Numbered from the stretch's first letter, positions 1 through 7,712 are shown. The stretch: DNA of 32,576 nucleotides from Burkholderiales bacterium (GCA_025359985.1 JANYDB010000094.1:1-32576), one strand, 5' to 3'. Program-made: numbers and translations. The notes: generated from the letters alone by a model not told the origin.

Positions 1-244
1 CGTACACACCGGCTGCTGGCGGAATGGCTGGTGCGTTGAATGCGAACGTCCAATTAGCCGATAGATTAGTGACCTTGGCGGCGGCTGAGCCGTAGGCAGA
101 GATGGCACCTGCAGCAGGGCCGTCAACTAACGCAGGGTGCCATCTCTGCCTACGGCTCAGCCGCCGCCAAGGTCACTAATCTATCGGCTAATTGGACGTT
201 CGCATTCAACGCACCAGCCATTCCGCCAGCAGCCGGTGTGTACG
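1..244. repeat. Perfect 109-bp inverted repeat at the window edge
   Basis: Bases 1-109 are the exact reverse complement of bases 136-244, separated by a 26-nt loop (110-135). Only the right arm reads as sensible coding sequence continuing into 245-318, so the left arm appears to be a copy folded back onto the other strand. A perfect long hairpin with a short loop is unstable in cells and is a common product of chimeric amplification or of a contig-end assembly error. A real palindromic duplication cannot be excluded. Confidence 0.95.
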
Positions 245-318
245 GCGGCGCAGGTGCAGCCAGCCCCGGCGCAGGGATACGCAACGGCCGTGTCCTGTAC
301 ACGGCGGTCATGCCTTGA
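110..318 (+). CDS. C-terminal fragment of a fimbrial-subunit-like exported protein (5' end missing)
   Basis: The frame ending with TGA at 316-318 reads through the loop and right arm of the inverted repeat and finishes with residues NGRVLYTAVMP. The next gene ends with TGRVVYTMTAP, preceded in both by a Pro-Ala-Gly-aromatic stretch, so the two are paralogues by their final beta strand. The fragment has an extra Gly/Ala-rich insert (GGAGAASPGAG) before that strand. The N-terminal part lies outside the window or was lost at the fold-back; no start codon can be assigned. I infer it was the first subunit gene of the following cluster. Confidence 0.6.
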
Positions 319-379
319 TTCGGCAATAGGCCGGCAGTTTGATAAAAACGAACAAAGGCAGGACAATAAAAGCTTGACG

Positions 380-410
380 AGCAGAACAAGAGTTCTGCTT
401 TTCAGTTTTT
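380..410 (+). terminator. Probable rho-independent terminator after the first subunit fragment
   Basis: An 8-bp stem, AGCAGAAC paired with GTTCTGCT (380-387 with 392-399), encloses a 4-nt loop and is followed by a T-rich run broken by CAG. It lies 62 nt after the fragment's stop codon and before the next subunit gene, which suggests that the first subunit has its own transcript end or is attenuated here. Confidence 0.6.
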
Positions 411-528
411 GAACTTGCTCCATGCAATTATATTTAGCGCATAATTTGTGCTGGATTTAATTATTTAACTCATCATCCTGAGGCATCAAGTGCGCTGTTT
501 TTACCATTAGCATTTCTAAAAATTTAAT

Positions 529-1143
529 ATGATCATGCTGCCGACTAGACTCTCCCGTTTGTACTTGGCTGGGCTAACTGTGATTTGTTCGGTGCTCGCC
601 ACGCCCTTGAGCTATGCCTGGGTATTAACGGTTACACCAGGCACGCATGCGATTTTTTTACAGGTGGGTAATGGCGCAAACAATGCCAATTTTGGTACTG
701 TGAATTTGGTTAGCGTGATCGTGCCGGCAGCGGCCGTCGGTAATGGTATTGCCCAAGCGATGACAACCAATAGCACCCAAGCAAACAGTTTTTATGACGG
801 CTATGCGACCTGTAATCCACCTGCGCAGATGTATGTTGGCAGCTATTTTCGCCAGCCATCAACCACCGCTTCTACTGCTACCGTTCAGATAACATCACCC
901 ATCAGTTTGACTAGCGGAACCGACATAATTCCATTTAATCGAATTAGCTGGACAAGCACTGCCAATGGTAATGCCACAGCGGATATTCCAGCCGGTACAT
1001 TTGTAGGTGGAACACAATTTTTGGTCAATATCGGTTCCAACACGTGGCTCGAAAATTGCCACATTTTCAGTTATGCGAATAGCGCAGTTGTTCCAGCGGG
1101 CACCTTCACCGGACGCGTGGTGTACACGATGACCGCGCCATGA
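529..1143 (+). CDS. Exported fimbrial-subunit-like protein
   Basis: A 204-residue protein with a clear signal peptide (about residues 1-30, cleavage likely after Ser-Tyr-Ala) and a Ser/Thr/Asn/Gly-rich, beta-strand-prone mature part. Two cysteines (in ATCNPP and ENCHIF) could form one disulphide, as in many pilins. The C-terminal strand motif P-A-G-x-F-x-G-R-V-V-Y-T is shared with the upstream fragment. ATG at 535 is an alternative start; neither has a strong Shine-Dalgarno. It overlaps the next gene by 4 nt (ATGA), which implies translational coupling. A structural subunit of the surface fibre is the likely role, inferred from the PapD-like chaperone two genes downstream. I do not recognise a named family. 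Confidence 0.7.
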   Translation: MIMLPTRLSRLYLAGLTVICSVLATPLSYAWVLTVTPGTHAIFLQVGNGANNANFGTVNLVSVIVPAAAVGNGIAQAMTTNSTQANSFYDGYATCNPPAQMYVGSYFRQPSTTASTATVQITSPISLTSGTDIIPFNRISWTSTANGNATADIPAGTFVGGTQFLVNIGSNTWLENCHIFSYANSAVVPAGTFTGRVVYTMTAP

Positions 1144-1658
1144 TTCCATTACAAATGATGCAAAATATTTCGGGCGGGATGATTATAATATTGCAAAAAA
1201 TTAAATTTTTTTTAAGCGGCATTCTGTTGAGCATGCTGCTAATTACTCACGTCCAAGCAAGCAACACTTTCCGTATTGATGACTCAGGCAGCCAGCCAAT
1301 CGAAGCGCAGGCTCAGCTAAAGTGGAAAACAGAAGCACCCAGAGGACGCGATGCGTACGAAGCTGGAACCATAACCCGCGTGAATATCAAGCTGAATACG
1401 CAGCCATGGCAGGGTCGCAGCGGGCGCATTTATATGGCCCTACCACCTATCCCGAATGGCCAACTATCCGTCGCTTGGACAACGCAAGGATTACTGCAAG
1501 CGGGCAATCTTGTATCGGGTGGTCGTGGCCTGGTCTATCAAGGCCGTGTTAGCGCGGCGACAATGGAAGACATCATGACCGTGCAGATTTCGGTCGATGG
1601 CCGCCTAATTTCAGCGCCTAAACGTTTGCAGTTTTATTTTGAATTTGAGCTCAATTAA
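1140..1658 (+). CDS. Second exported subunit-like protein of the fimbrial-type cluster
   Basis: A 172-residue exported protein with signal peptide core FFLSGILLSMLLITHVQA followed by a mature domain starting SNTFRIDD. The first ATG (1140) overlaps the preceding stop. An in-frame ATG at 1179 has a purine-rich GGGCGGG just upstream and gives a more compact signal peptide (MIIILQKIK...), so 1179 is a good alternative start. No cysteine is seen in the mature part. It differs in sequence from the 204-aa subunit and could be a minor or tip component, or an accessory adaptor. The gene ends 2 nt before the chaperone gene. The role is inferred from context only. Confidence 0.65.
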   Translation: MIPLQMMQNISGGMIIILQKIKFFLSGILLSMLLITHVQASNTFRIDDSGSQPIEAQAQLKWKTEAPRGRDAYEAGTITRVNIKLNTQPWQGRSGRIYMALPPIPNGQLSVAWTTQGLLQAGNLVSGGRGLVYQGRVSAATMEDIMTVQISVDGRLISAPKRLQFYFEFELN

Positions 1659-1660
1659 TT

Positions 1661-2617
1661 ATGGAAAAATTATTTATGAGTGCCTATGCTTTTGCAGATT
1701 TCTTCACGAATTCCGCCACAGGTTCCTCAATCAACACTGTCCGCAAAAATCGCAGCTGGCGTTCGCTTGGTTTATTCATAACCGTACTCACCGCAGGATT
1801 AAGCAGCACGACTATTCGCGCGCAAGAGTTTGCGGCTTTGGTTACACCGCCGCGCTATGAGCTTTTCATGCAGCCGGGACAAACTACGCACCAAATTCTC
1901 GAAATTACCCACATGGGAACGCAAGTCACGCCCTATCGAATTTACACTGCGGATTGGACCTATTCACCCGAAGGCACTGTTAATTTTTTTGAACCGTTAC
2001 AGACGGGCAGTTGTCGCCAATGGGTGGCGCTGGAACGACGCGAGATTACCCTGGCGTCTCAGGCTAAAAAACGGTTTCGATTTGAGATCAGCACGCCTCC
2101 TAACGCAGCCGCTGGTGAATGTCGTTTCGCTGTGATGATTGAAGGGCGCGATCTAAAGGTGAAAGCAACCGACGCGGTTAGTTTTCCGATGGCCGCAAGA
2201 ATCGGTGTGGTGGTTTATGTAACCATCGGGAAAGCCGCGCCACTGCTTGAGGTTGCTCAAATGAGTGCTGAAATAGTAGCCGGAAAAATAACCCCTGTTT
2301 TGCAGATTCGCAACGCGGGTAACGCACATGGCCGGTTGAGTGGTGTGCTGGATGCAATTGATGCGGCGGGTGTCAAATTTGAACTGTCTCCCGCAACATT
2401 ACCAATACTGCCGGGAGAGATTCGCAAGATTGTATTAGCCGCTCCAACCGACGATAAAGCAGCCCAAACTGCGCGATATCCTATCAAGATAAGCGGCAAT
2501 CTTGAATGGGCAGATCAAAAAACAGCCATCAGCCACGTATTTGTCGCACCTACATCTCCAACCATCACAACTTCCGTTCCAGATAAAGTTGAAGCTGCGC
2601 CTAATCGCACTCAGTAG
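1661..2617 (+). CDS. PapD-like periplasmic pilus-assembly chaperone
   Basis: A 318-residue protein with a long N-terminal leader (hydrophobic core around residues 35-54, ending IRAQ) and two immunoglobulin-like regions. The first opens FAALVTPPRYELFMQPGQ and contains the conserved run leading to YRIYTADWTYSPEG. The second has LQIRNAGNAHGRLSG and LPILPGEIRKIVL, the usual end of the C-terminal domain of this superfamily. The role would be donor-strand stabilisation of the exported subunits encoded upstream. Starts downstream of the first ATG are possible because the n-region is unusually long. Its last 116 nt overlap the longest reading of the next gene in another frame. Confidence 0.75.
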   Translation: MEKLFMSAYAFADFFTNSATGSSINTVRKNRSWRSLGLFITVLTAGLSSTTIRAQEFAALVTPPRYELFMQPGQTTHQILEITHMGTQVTPYRIYTADWTYSPEGTVNFFEPLQTGSCRQWVALERREITLASQAKKRFRFEISTPPNAAAGECRFAVMIEGRDLKVKATDAVSFPMAARIGVVVYVTIGKAAPLLEVAQMSAEIVAGKITPVLQIRNAGNAHGRLSGVLDAIDAAGVKFELSPATLPILPGEIRKIVLAAPTDDKAAQTARYPIKISGNLEWADQKTAISHVFVAPTSPTITTSVPDKVEAAPNRTQ

Positions 2618-4730
2618 CGCTGACCATCCCCCTCTGGCGAGCGGCCTTCAAGCGCAGCAAAGCGGGCGCTGCCGCTTTACAGTACGCTGTGCAGCACTGT
2701 TGGTGCTGCTCGGCCTTAAGATGTCGCTCGCAGTCGCGCAGTCTGCTGCTCAGCCACCACCGCTATCTGTATCAACCACGCCATCCGTGTCGGACCCTAT
2801 ATCTTACGTTGATCGCTTGCTGGACAATGGGCAATTCAGTGAAATGGCCGCAGACGATGAACAGAATACGATCAATGTCAACGGCCTGCCACGCTCAATC
2901 AGGATTGAGCTACAACGATCACGCACACTTAGCAACGGCAGCGCAACCAGCAGCGGCACTGGCCTTGCGATTCGTGCTGCGTTGGACACACCCAATTTTG
3001 GTTCACTCACGCTCGATACCCAGCTAGGCGCGAATCAGCGCGTCAGCAGTACAGACAACGCCTCAATCAGACCCACTACGCTGACACTACAACAAATTGG
3101 ATTGCCGCTGGGCGCTGGCTGGTTCGCCAACAATGTCCTGGGCATTTTAGGTCCGACTCAGGTAGGACTGGCTCGTCAGCAGCTTCGGTTCAGCATTCCA
3201 TCTCGCACCATTGAAGGTATTTCAACCGAACTCATGTCGCCTGATGGCATGGCGATAACGGCCACACTGGGCGAGCTTGGGCAGTTAGAAGGATTCCCTA
3301 TTTCCGGGTTCCGGCGTGCAGGCGGGCAATTTGCACAAGCAGGTGGCCAGTGGCGGTCCAGTTTGGCCGGTAATGGCGGCACACTCACCAGTGCCGTCAC
3401 AACCGCCATTGCACGGAATGCGCCGAACGATCTCGGTATTGGCCTAAGAGTCGACAATAAGCTTGGTGTTTATACTCAACCGCCATCAAAGGCCAATTTT
3501 GATTCAGTCTTGATGGCGCAACGCTACGAGCGTGATGGCTTGGCTGTGCAAGCCAATGTAATACGCTCATCCAGCACCGCCAATGGCATAACGCAAGCGG
3601 GCAATGGATGGTGGATTGATGCCGCGCAGGAGATCGGACGAACGCGACACAGCTTTGGCATTTTTAGCTTGGGCACAGGACTCAATTGGGGTGGTTTGGC
3701 CGTTAATAGCGACGTTGAAGGCGGCTATTATCGATTCAGTTATCAGTCATTGCGTTGGTCAGCGGATACGGCAATCGAGGCATTGCGTTCAGTTTCCGGC
3801 AATGCCTCTCCAGGACAATTTATAAACAGCAATTTGCGCTATCAGTGGAGCCGTGACGTCAGTTTTGGGGGCGGCGCGGCCATTCGTTCATATAACGGCA
3901 CTGGGTCGCAGATTTTTGCATATGTTCAATCACAAAACGGGTTCGGCACTGGCCGCGCCCAAATGGATCTATCAAATGCCACCACGGGTGAACGTACCCA
4001 GGCGATTACGCTTGACCAAAGCTGGAACGAGATCACGCCGCTTACCCTCAGCACGAGTTTATCGTACGCCCATCAGCAAGGCATCGCACAAAAGCGAGAG
4101 TCCGCATCGCTGTCTTTGAATGGAGGCGTCGAGCCATTCAACAACTTCAGCCTTAACGCCAACATCCAATCGCGCTACACCCTATCCGGCCCAGTTGATA
4201 ACGCTTTATACGCTACCGTTGGGCTTACATGGCGATTCAATCGCCAGTGGTCGTTTTCTGGCAATGCCACGGTCGGCAGCGGTCGATATGATTCTGGTGT
4301 CATCTCGCTGGACCCGCTGGCTAGCCCCTTGAGCACGATTACCCGCCCCAATCAGCGAACCTACCTGCTGATCTTGCGGTACGAAGACCGTGCCGGCACG
4401 GTCATTACGCCCATTGGCGGACGTGCCGGTGGTGGTGGTGGCGCGGTAGCTGGTTATGTCTATTTTGATGCTAACGCCAACAGCCTGCGCGATGCCAATG
4501 AAGCCGGCGTGCCAAGCGTTGCCGTGATATTGGATGGCCGCTTTTCGACACGCACCGATGCGTTAGGACGATTCGAGTTCCCCTTCGTAGGCAGCGGCGA
4601 TCACGTGATTTCAGTCGTCTCCGATAACCTGCCCCTGCCGTGGAACTTGATCAATGAGGGCACGACCAGGATCACCGTGTCGCCACGTGCAACTTTGCAA
4701 ATCAACATTCCTGCTGTGCGTACGCCCTGA
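2502..4730 (+). CDS. Usher-like outer-membrane beta-barrel with C-terminal SdrD/CNA-B-like domain
   Basis: A 742-residue reading whose hydrophobic export segment lies at about residues 63-80 (AALLVLLGLKMSLAVAQSA). The ATG at 2502 therefore gives an improbably long n-region inside the chaperone gene; a TTG at 2589 in the same frame is a more modest alternative. The mature protein has a short leader, then about 500 residues of alternating Gly/Ser/aromatic beta-strand sequence typical of an outer-membrane barrel. A Gly-rich linker leads to a final ~90-residue domain (GYVYFDANANSLRDANEAGV..., TDALGRFEF) of the SdrD-B/CNA-B kind. Position after a PapD-like chaperone argues for a secretion pore (usher) role. 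I cannot recognise a canonical FimD N-terminal domain, so this is an inference from context. Confidence 0.6.
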   Translation: MNGQIKKQPSATYLSHLHLQPSQLPFQIKLKLRLIALSSADHPPLASGLQAQQSGRCRFTVRCAALLVLLGLKMSLAVAQSAAQPPPLSVSTTPSVSDPISYVDRLLDNGQFSEMAADDEQNTINVNGLPRSIRIELQRSRTLSNGSATSSGTGLAIRAALDTPNFGSLTLDTQLGANQRVSSTDNASIRPTTLTLQQIGLPLGAGWFANNVLGILGPTQVGLARQQLRFSIPSRTIEGISTELMSPDGMAITATLGELGQLEGFPISGFRRAGGQFAQAGGQWRSSLAGNGGTLTSAVTTAIARNAPNDLGIGLRVDNKLGVYTQPPSKANFDSVLMAQRYERDGLAVQANVIRSSSTANGITQAGNGWWIDAAQEIGRTRHSFGIFSLGTGLNWGGLAVNSDVEGGYYRFSYQSLRWSADTAIEALRSVSGNASPGQFINSNLRYQWSRDVSFGGGAAIRSYNGTGSQIFAYVQSQNGFGTGRAQMDLSNATTGERTQAITLDQSWNEITPLTLSTSLSYAHQQGIAQKRESASLSLNGGVEPFNNFSLNANIQSRYTLSGPVDNALYATVGLTWRFNRQWSFSGNATVGSGRYDSGVISLDPLASPLSTITRPNQRTYLLILRYEDRAGTVITPIGGRAGGGGGAVAGYVYFDANANSLRDANEAGVPSVAVILDGRFSTRTDALGRFEFPFVGSGDHVISVVSDNLPLPWNLINEGTTRITVSPRATLQINIPAVRTP

Positions 4731-4770
4731 CGCATACACCGCAATATCATTCGCAGAATGCCGAAATTGA

Positions 4771-4807
4771 TAAACAAAAAAAGCAACATCGTCGCCCTTT
4801 TTGTTTA
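4771..4807. terminator. AT-rich inverted repeat between convergent genes
   Basis: TAAACAAAAA (4771-4780) pairs with TTTTTGTTTA (4798-4807) across a 17-nt loop. It lies in the 120-nt gap between the converging usher-like gene and panD and has T-runs on both strands. It is a weak candidate for a bidirectional terminator. Confidence 0.4.
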
Positions 4808-4850
4808 TATCTGCCCATCATTCGAGTTGCCAACAGTAATCAGTAATCGA

Positions 4851-5234
4851 CTACCCTGCCATTTGGACCGGTATCTTGCCGCGTTTGTCTTTTATGTGAT
4901 TTTTTTCATCAACATAAACAAGTTCCGGCTGGTAATTGCTTAGCTCGATCTCGTTATACGCCGCATAGCTCGCAATGATCAGCAAATCACCAGGCGCAGC
5001 CAAGCGTGCGGCAGCACCATTTACGCTAATCATGCCCGAACCGCGCTGTGCGGCGATGGCATAGGTTGTAAAACGCTGTCCGTTGTTGATATTGTAAATA
5101 TCAATCTGTTGATATTCTTTGATGTCCGATGCATCAAGCAAATTCTGGTCGATGGCACACGAGCCCTCGTAATGCACTTCACAGTGCGTGCAAGTTACGC
5201 GGTGAATTTTGGATTTTAGCATCGTGCGTTGCAT
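4851..5234 (-). CDS. panD: Aspartate 1-decarboxylase
   Basis: Converts L-aspartate to beta-alanine for pantothenate and coenzyme A synthesis in the cytoplasm. The protein [13 protein letters not shown]... carries the self-processing site YEGSCAID, where cleavage at Gly-Ser creates the pyruvoyl cofactor on the new alpha subunit. It also has the conserved [10 protein letters not shown] and ISVNGAAA segments and ends IPVQMAG. The start at 5234 is chosen over an upstream in-frame start at 5258 because GGAGGG lies 3 nt upstream (5238-5243) and the alignment to family members starts here, giving a normal 127-residue length. It is the last gene of the panC side of the cluster, with a 220-nt gap upstream that may carry its own promoter. 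Confidence 0.95.
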   Translation of the reverse strand: MQRTMLKSKIHRVTCTHCEVHYEGSCAIDQNLLDASDIKEYQQIDIYNINNGQRFTTYAIAAQRGSGMISVNGAAARLAAPGDLLIIASYAAYNEIELSNYQPELVYVDEKNHIKDKRGKIPVQMAG

Positions 5235-5366
5235 GTGCCCTCCGTGGAAATATTGCACTCAATATTTGAGCGACTTGATGAACAGTATAGGTTGGATTTT
5301 TAGATCAATTACTCTAACAATGCCAAATTTCAGTTTGGTTTTTAGCGCTTTTAATACGCATTAACG

Positions 5367-5382
5367 TTAATTTATAAATTAA
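5367..5382. repeat. 16-bp perfect AT palindrome upstream of panD
   Basis: TTAATTTATAAATTAA is its own reverse complement. A second palindrome, ATTAACGTTAAT, immediately precedes and overlaps it (5360-5371). Both lie in the panC-panD gap, upstream of panD on its strand. They could be a regulator site or simply AT-rich promoter DNA; nothing in the sequence decides. Confidence 0.4.
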
Positions 5383-5478
5383 TAGCGGAGCGTAGCACTG
5401 GAATTTGTGCAGCGCAATATTAGTTATGTATACCAAACTGCACTCCATGCTCTTTTAAAGCTCTTTTGCCAAGGTTTG

Positions 5479-6345
5479 TTAAAGTAAAACCTCAAGATTG
5501 TCTATGAGTCGGGTCGTACCCAGACGGCATGCACCGAGTATTACCAAAGGCATAATCTGCAGTTCATCAGATGCAATGGGCTCAAGCAAATCGGACTGAC
5601 AGCGAATAGTCAGGTAATCGGGCTGCCAACCACGCATTGTCAATCGATTAAGTGCTTCAGCCTCAATGGAATCAAAATCTCTGCGGCCCGCCAGCAAATA
5701 CGTTTTGATTGCCTGTAACGCCACAAAGAGCTGCGGCGCCTCTTTACGCTCGGCCGTACTGAGATAAATATTGCGCGATGACAACGCCAAGCCATCATCA
5801 GCGCGAATCGTTTCCGCGAGAATTATTTTAATCGGCATGTTGAATTGCCGCACCATCGTGTCCAGCAAACGGCACTGCTGATAATCTTTTTTGCCAAATA
5901 CGGCCAGACTCGGCTGCACCATATTAAAAAGCTTCATCACGACCGTCGCCACACCACGAAAATGTCCGGGTCGGACCGCACCATCCAGAATATGCTGAAT
6001 CTCTGGCGGCTCGATTACATAGCCTTGTGGTTCGGGATACATCTCGTGCTCATCAGGTGCAAAAATAACATCTACCCCAGCCTGTCGGCACTTCTCGACA
6101 TCGTCTGCAAATGTGCGCGGATACTTGTCGAAATCTTCTTTTGGGCCAAATTGCAGCCGATTTACAAAAATCGACATCACGACCAATCCACCCATGCCCA
6201 CTCGATCCCGCGCGATACGCACAAGATCAATATGCCCCTCATGTAAATTACCCATGGTGGGTACAAAGCCGATCGCCCTGCCTCCGTTTTCAGGTGCTTG
6301 CAGATGTGCACGTAATGCCGACACCGTGTGAATAATATCCATCAT
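5479..6345 (-). CDS. panC: Pantothenate synthetase (pantoate-beta-alanine ligase)
   Basis: ATP-dependent condensation of pantoate with beta-alanine, the product of PanD, to pantothenate. The 288-residue protein has the nucleotidyltransferase-type signatures VPTMGNLHEGH (about residues 28-38), GHFRGVATVV, FGKKDYQQ and LALSSRN, and matches the family in length. Where most family members read SIFVNP-x-QFG, this protein reads SIFVNRLQFG, replacing a highly conserved proline next to the pantoate-binding Gln. The start is Met-Met-Asp; either Met is possible. A 33-nt gap separates it from the upstream kinase gene, consistent with co-transcription. panB is not in the window. Confidence 0.95.
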   Translation of the reverse strand: MMDIIHTVSALRAHLQAPENGGRAIGFVPTMGNLHEGHIDLVRIARDRVGMGGLVVMSIFVNRLQFGPKEDFDKYPRTFADDVEKCRQAGVDVIFAPDEHEMYPEPQGYVIEPPEIQHILDGAVRPGHFRGVATVVMKLFNMVQPSLAVFGKKDYQQCRLLDTMVRQFNMPIKIILAETIRADDGLALSSRNIYLSTAERKEAPQLFVALQAIKTYLLAGRRDFDSIEAEALNRLTMRGWQPDYLTIRCQSDLLEPIASDELQIMPLVILGACRLGTTRLIDNLEVLL

Positions 6346-6378
6346 GCAAACTCTGTTATTGACGAACCATATTATTGA

Positions 6379-7089
6379 TTAACCTGCGCTCATGTATTCG
6401 CGCATGCCACGCAGCGATTCGATACTCGCACACAGCATTTGCAAATGCTCTGGATTATCCGCAAAGTTAAAGCTGTCGCTGTTGACAATCAATAACGGCG
6501 ATTCACTATAGTCATAAAAATAACGGGTGTAAGTTTCCGATAAACGCATCAAATAATCTTCAGTAATACCACGCTCCATTGGACGTGCGCGGCGCTGAAT
6601 GCGACCAAGAAGTGAATCAATTGAGGCCTGCAAATAGATCACAAGATCCGGCGTGGGCGCTTGTGGACGGAGATGATTATAAAGCTGCGAATATAGCGCA
6701 AACTCATTGTCATCCAGCGTGAGCTTGGCAAATAAAGTATCTTTCGCAAGCATGTAATCCGCAATCGTTTTGCGCTCAAACATATCAGGCTGCTTGATGG
6801 CGGATAGCTGATTGACCCGCTGAAACAAAAAAAACATTTGCGTTGCCAGCGCATAGCGTTTCATATCGCGATAGAACAGCGGCAAAAACGGGTTTTCAGT
6901 CGGATCTTCCAATAGTAAATTAGCACCATAGCGCTCCGCTAACAGGCGCGCCAGCGTTGATTTGCCACAGCCGATAGGCCCTTCCACCACGATATAGCGA
7001 TAGCGGCTTATATTGCTGCTTACGGCGCTAATTTTGGCGTTGGTTGCGGTGCTGCTGGCTGTACCACTTATGGGCTGTGTGACCGGCAT
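6379..7089 (-). CDS. Deoxynucleoside kinase (dAdo/dGuo kinase-like)
   Basis: Phosphorylates deoxynucleosides for salvage. The 236-residue protein has a ~30-residue Ser/Thr/Ala-rich N-terminal extension. It then shows the P-loop GPIGCGKST (residues 37-45), the lid/substrate segment FERKTIADYMLAKDTLFA and the arginine-rich lid GRIQRRARPMERGI, characteristic of the dNK/thymidine kinase-2 superfamily. Placement between folK and panC is typical for Burkholderiales. The start ATG is preceded by AAGGATAGAAG. Substrate choice cannot be read from the sequence. Confidence 0.85.
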   Translation of the reverse strand: MPVTQPISGTASSTATNAKISAVSSNISRYRYIVVEGPIGCGKSTLARLLAERYGANLLLEDPTENPFLPLFYRDMKRYALATQMFFLFQRVNQLSAIKQPDMFERKTIADYMLAKDTLFAKLTLDDNEFALYSQLYNHLRPQAPTPDLVIYLQASIDSLLGRIQRRARPMERGITEDYLMRLSETYTRYFYDYSESPLLIVNSDSFNFADNPEHLQMLCASIESLRGMREYMSAG

Positions 7090-7092
7090 CTT

Positions 7093-7191
7093 CTATCCTT
7101 GATCATTGTGCTTAAGCGTATTTTCATAAACCCGTTCACTACACGCATTTCTCCATTCCACGGCATCAAACGTGGCGAGGATCTCAATCAT
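7093..7191 (-). CDS. Possible 32-residue small ORF filling the folK-kinase gap
   Basis: An ATG 5 nt after the folK stop codon opens a frame that reads MIEILATFDAVEWRNACSER, then VYENTLKHNDQG, and stops 3 nt before the ATG of the kinase. The last codons overlap the kinase's ribosome-binding site (AAGGATAG). Exact filling of an intergenic gap inside an operon is suggestive of a translated, coupling ORF, but at 33 codons chance is a fair alternative and no strong Shine-Dalgarno precedes it. I know of no family for it. Confidence 0.3.
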   Translation of the reverse strand: MIEILATFDAVEWRNACSERVYENTLKHNDQG

Positions 7192-7196
7192 CCAAA

Positions 7197-7712
7197 CTAG
7201 GCAGCCAACAATTGCACTCCACTTAAATCCAATTTATCAAGCCGGTCTTTAGCAAAGCCCTTGCCTGGAATATAAACATCGGGCGCGATTTCGAGCAATG
7301 GTATCAACACAAAAGCACGCTCATGCATTCGTGGATGCGGAATAACAAGGCTCACATTATTAATTCGCCACTCGTTGAATATCAGGATATCCAAATCCAA
7401 TGTGCGCGGACCATTTTTTTCTAATCGTTCCCGAGCATGCGCAGCTTCAATGGCCATGAAGTGTGCGAGCAACGCCTGCGGCGCCAGCGTGGTTGTCATT
7501 TCAGCAACAACGTTAATAAACGACGGCTGATCCAGTATGCCAACGGGTGCTGTTTGGTAAAACGATGAAACACATATCAGTTCGGCCTCCGGAATTTCAT
7601 CCAGCTCCTGCAGTGCCCGCTTGATTTGTAAAATAGGTTGCTCAAGATTGGAACCCAAGCCTATATAGACCGTTGAATGAAATGCGGTGATATTGGTCGC
7701 TGAAAGACTCAT
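7197..7712 (-). CDS. folK: 2-amino-4-hydroxy-6-hydroxymethyldihydropteridine pyrophosphokinase (HPPK)
   Basis: Transfers pyrophosphate from ATP to 6-hydroxymethyl-7,8-dihydropterin in folate synthesis. The 171-residue protein contains YIGLGSNL (residues 16-22), the loop YQTAPVG, the HPPK signature GPRTLDLDIL (101-110) with the two Mg-binding aspartates, and IPHPRMHERAFVL (124-136). Its start overlaps the pcnB stop by 4 nt (ATGA, 7709-7712), so it is probably translated by coupling to pcnB. Length is normal for the family. Confidence 0.95.
   Translation of the reverse strand: MSLSATNITAFHSTVYIGLGSNLEQPILQIKRALQELDEIPEAELICVSSFYQTAPVGILDQPSFINVVAEMTTTLAPQALLAHFMAIEAAHARERLEKNGPRTLDLDILIFNEWRINNVSLVIPHPRMHERAFVLIPLLEIAPDVYIPGKGFAKDRLDKLDLSGVQLLAA

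Noticed and set aside
137-412. 91-codon forward ORF over the right arm of the inverted repeat
   Set aside because: It is in a different frame from the subunit C-terminus, crosses the terminator hairpin and has no recognisable features.
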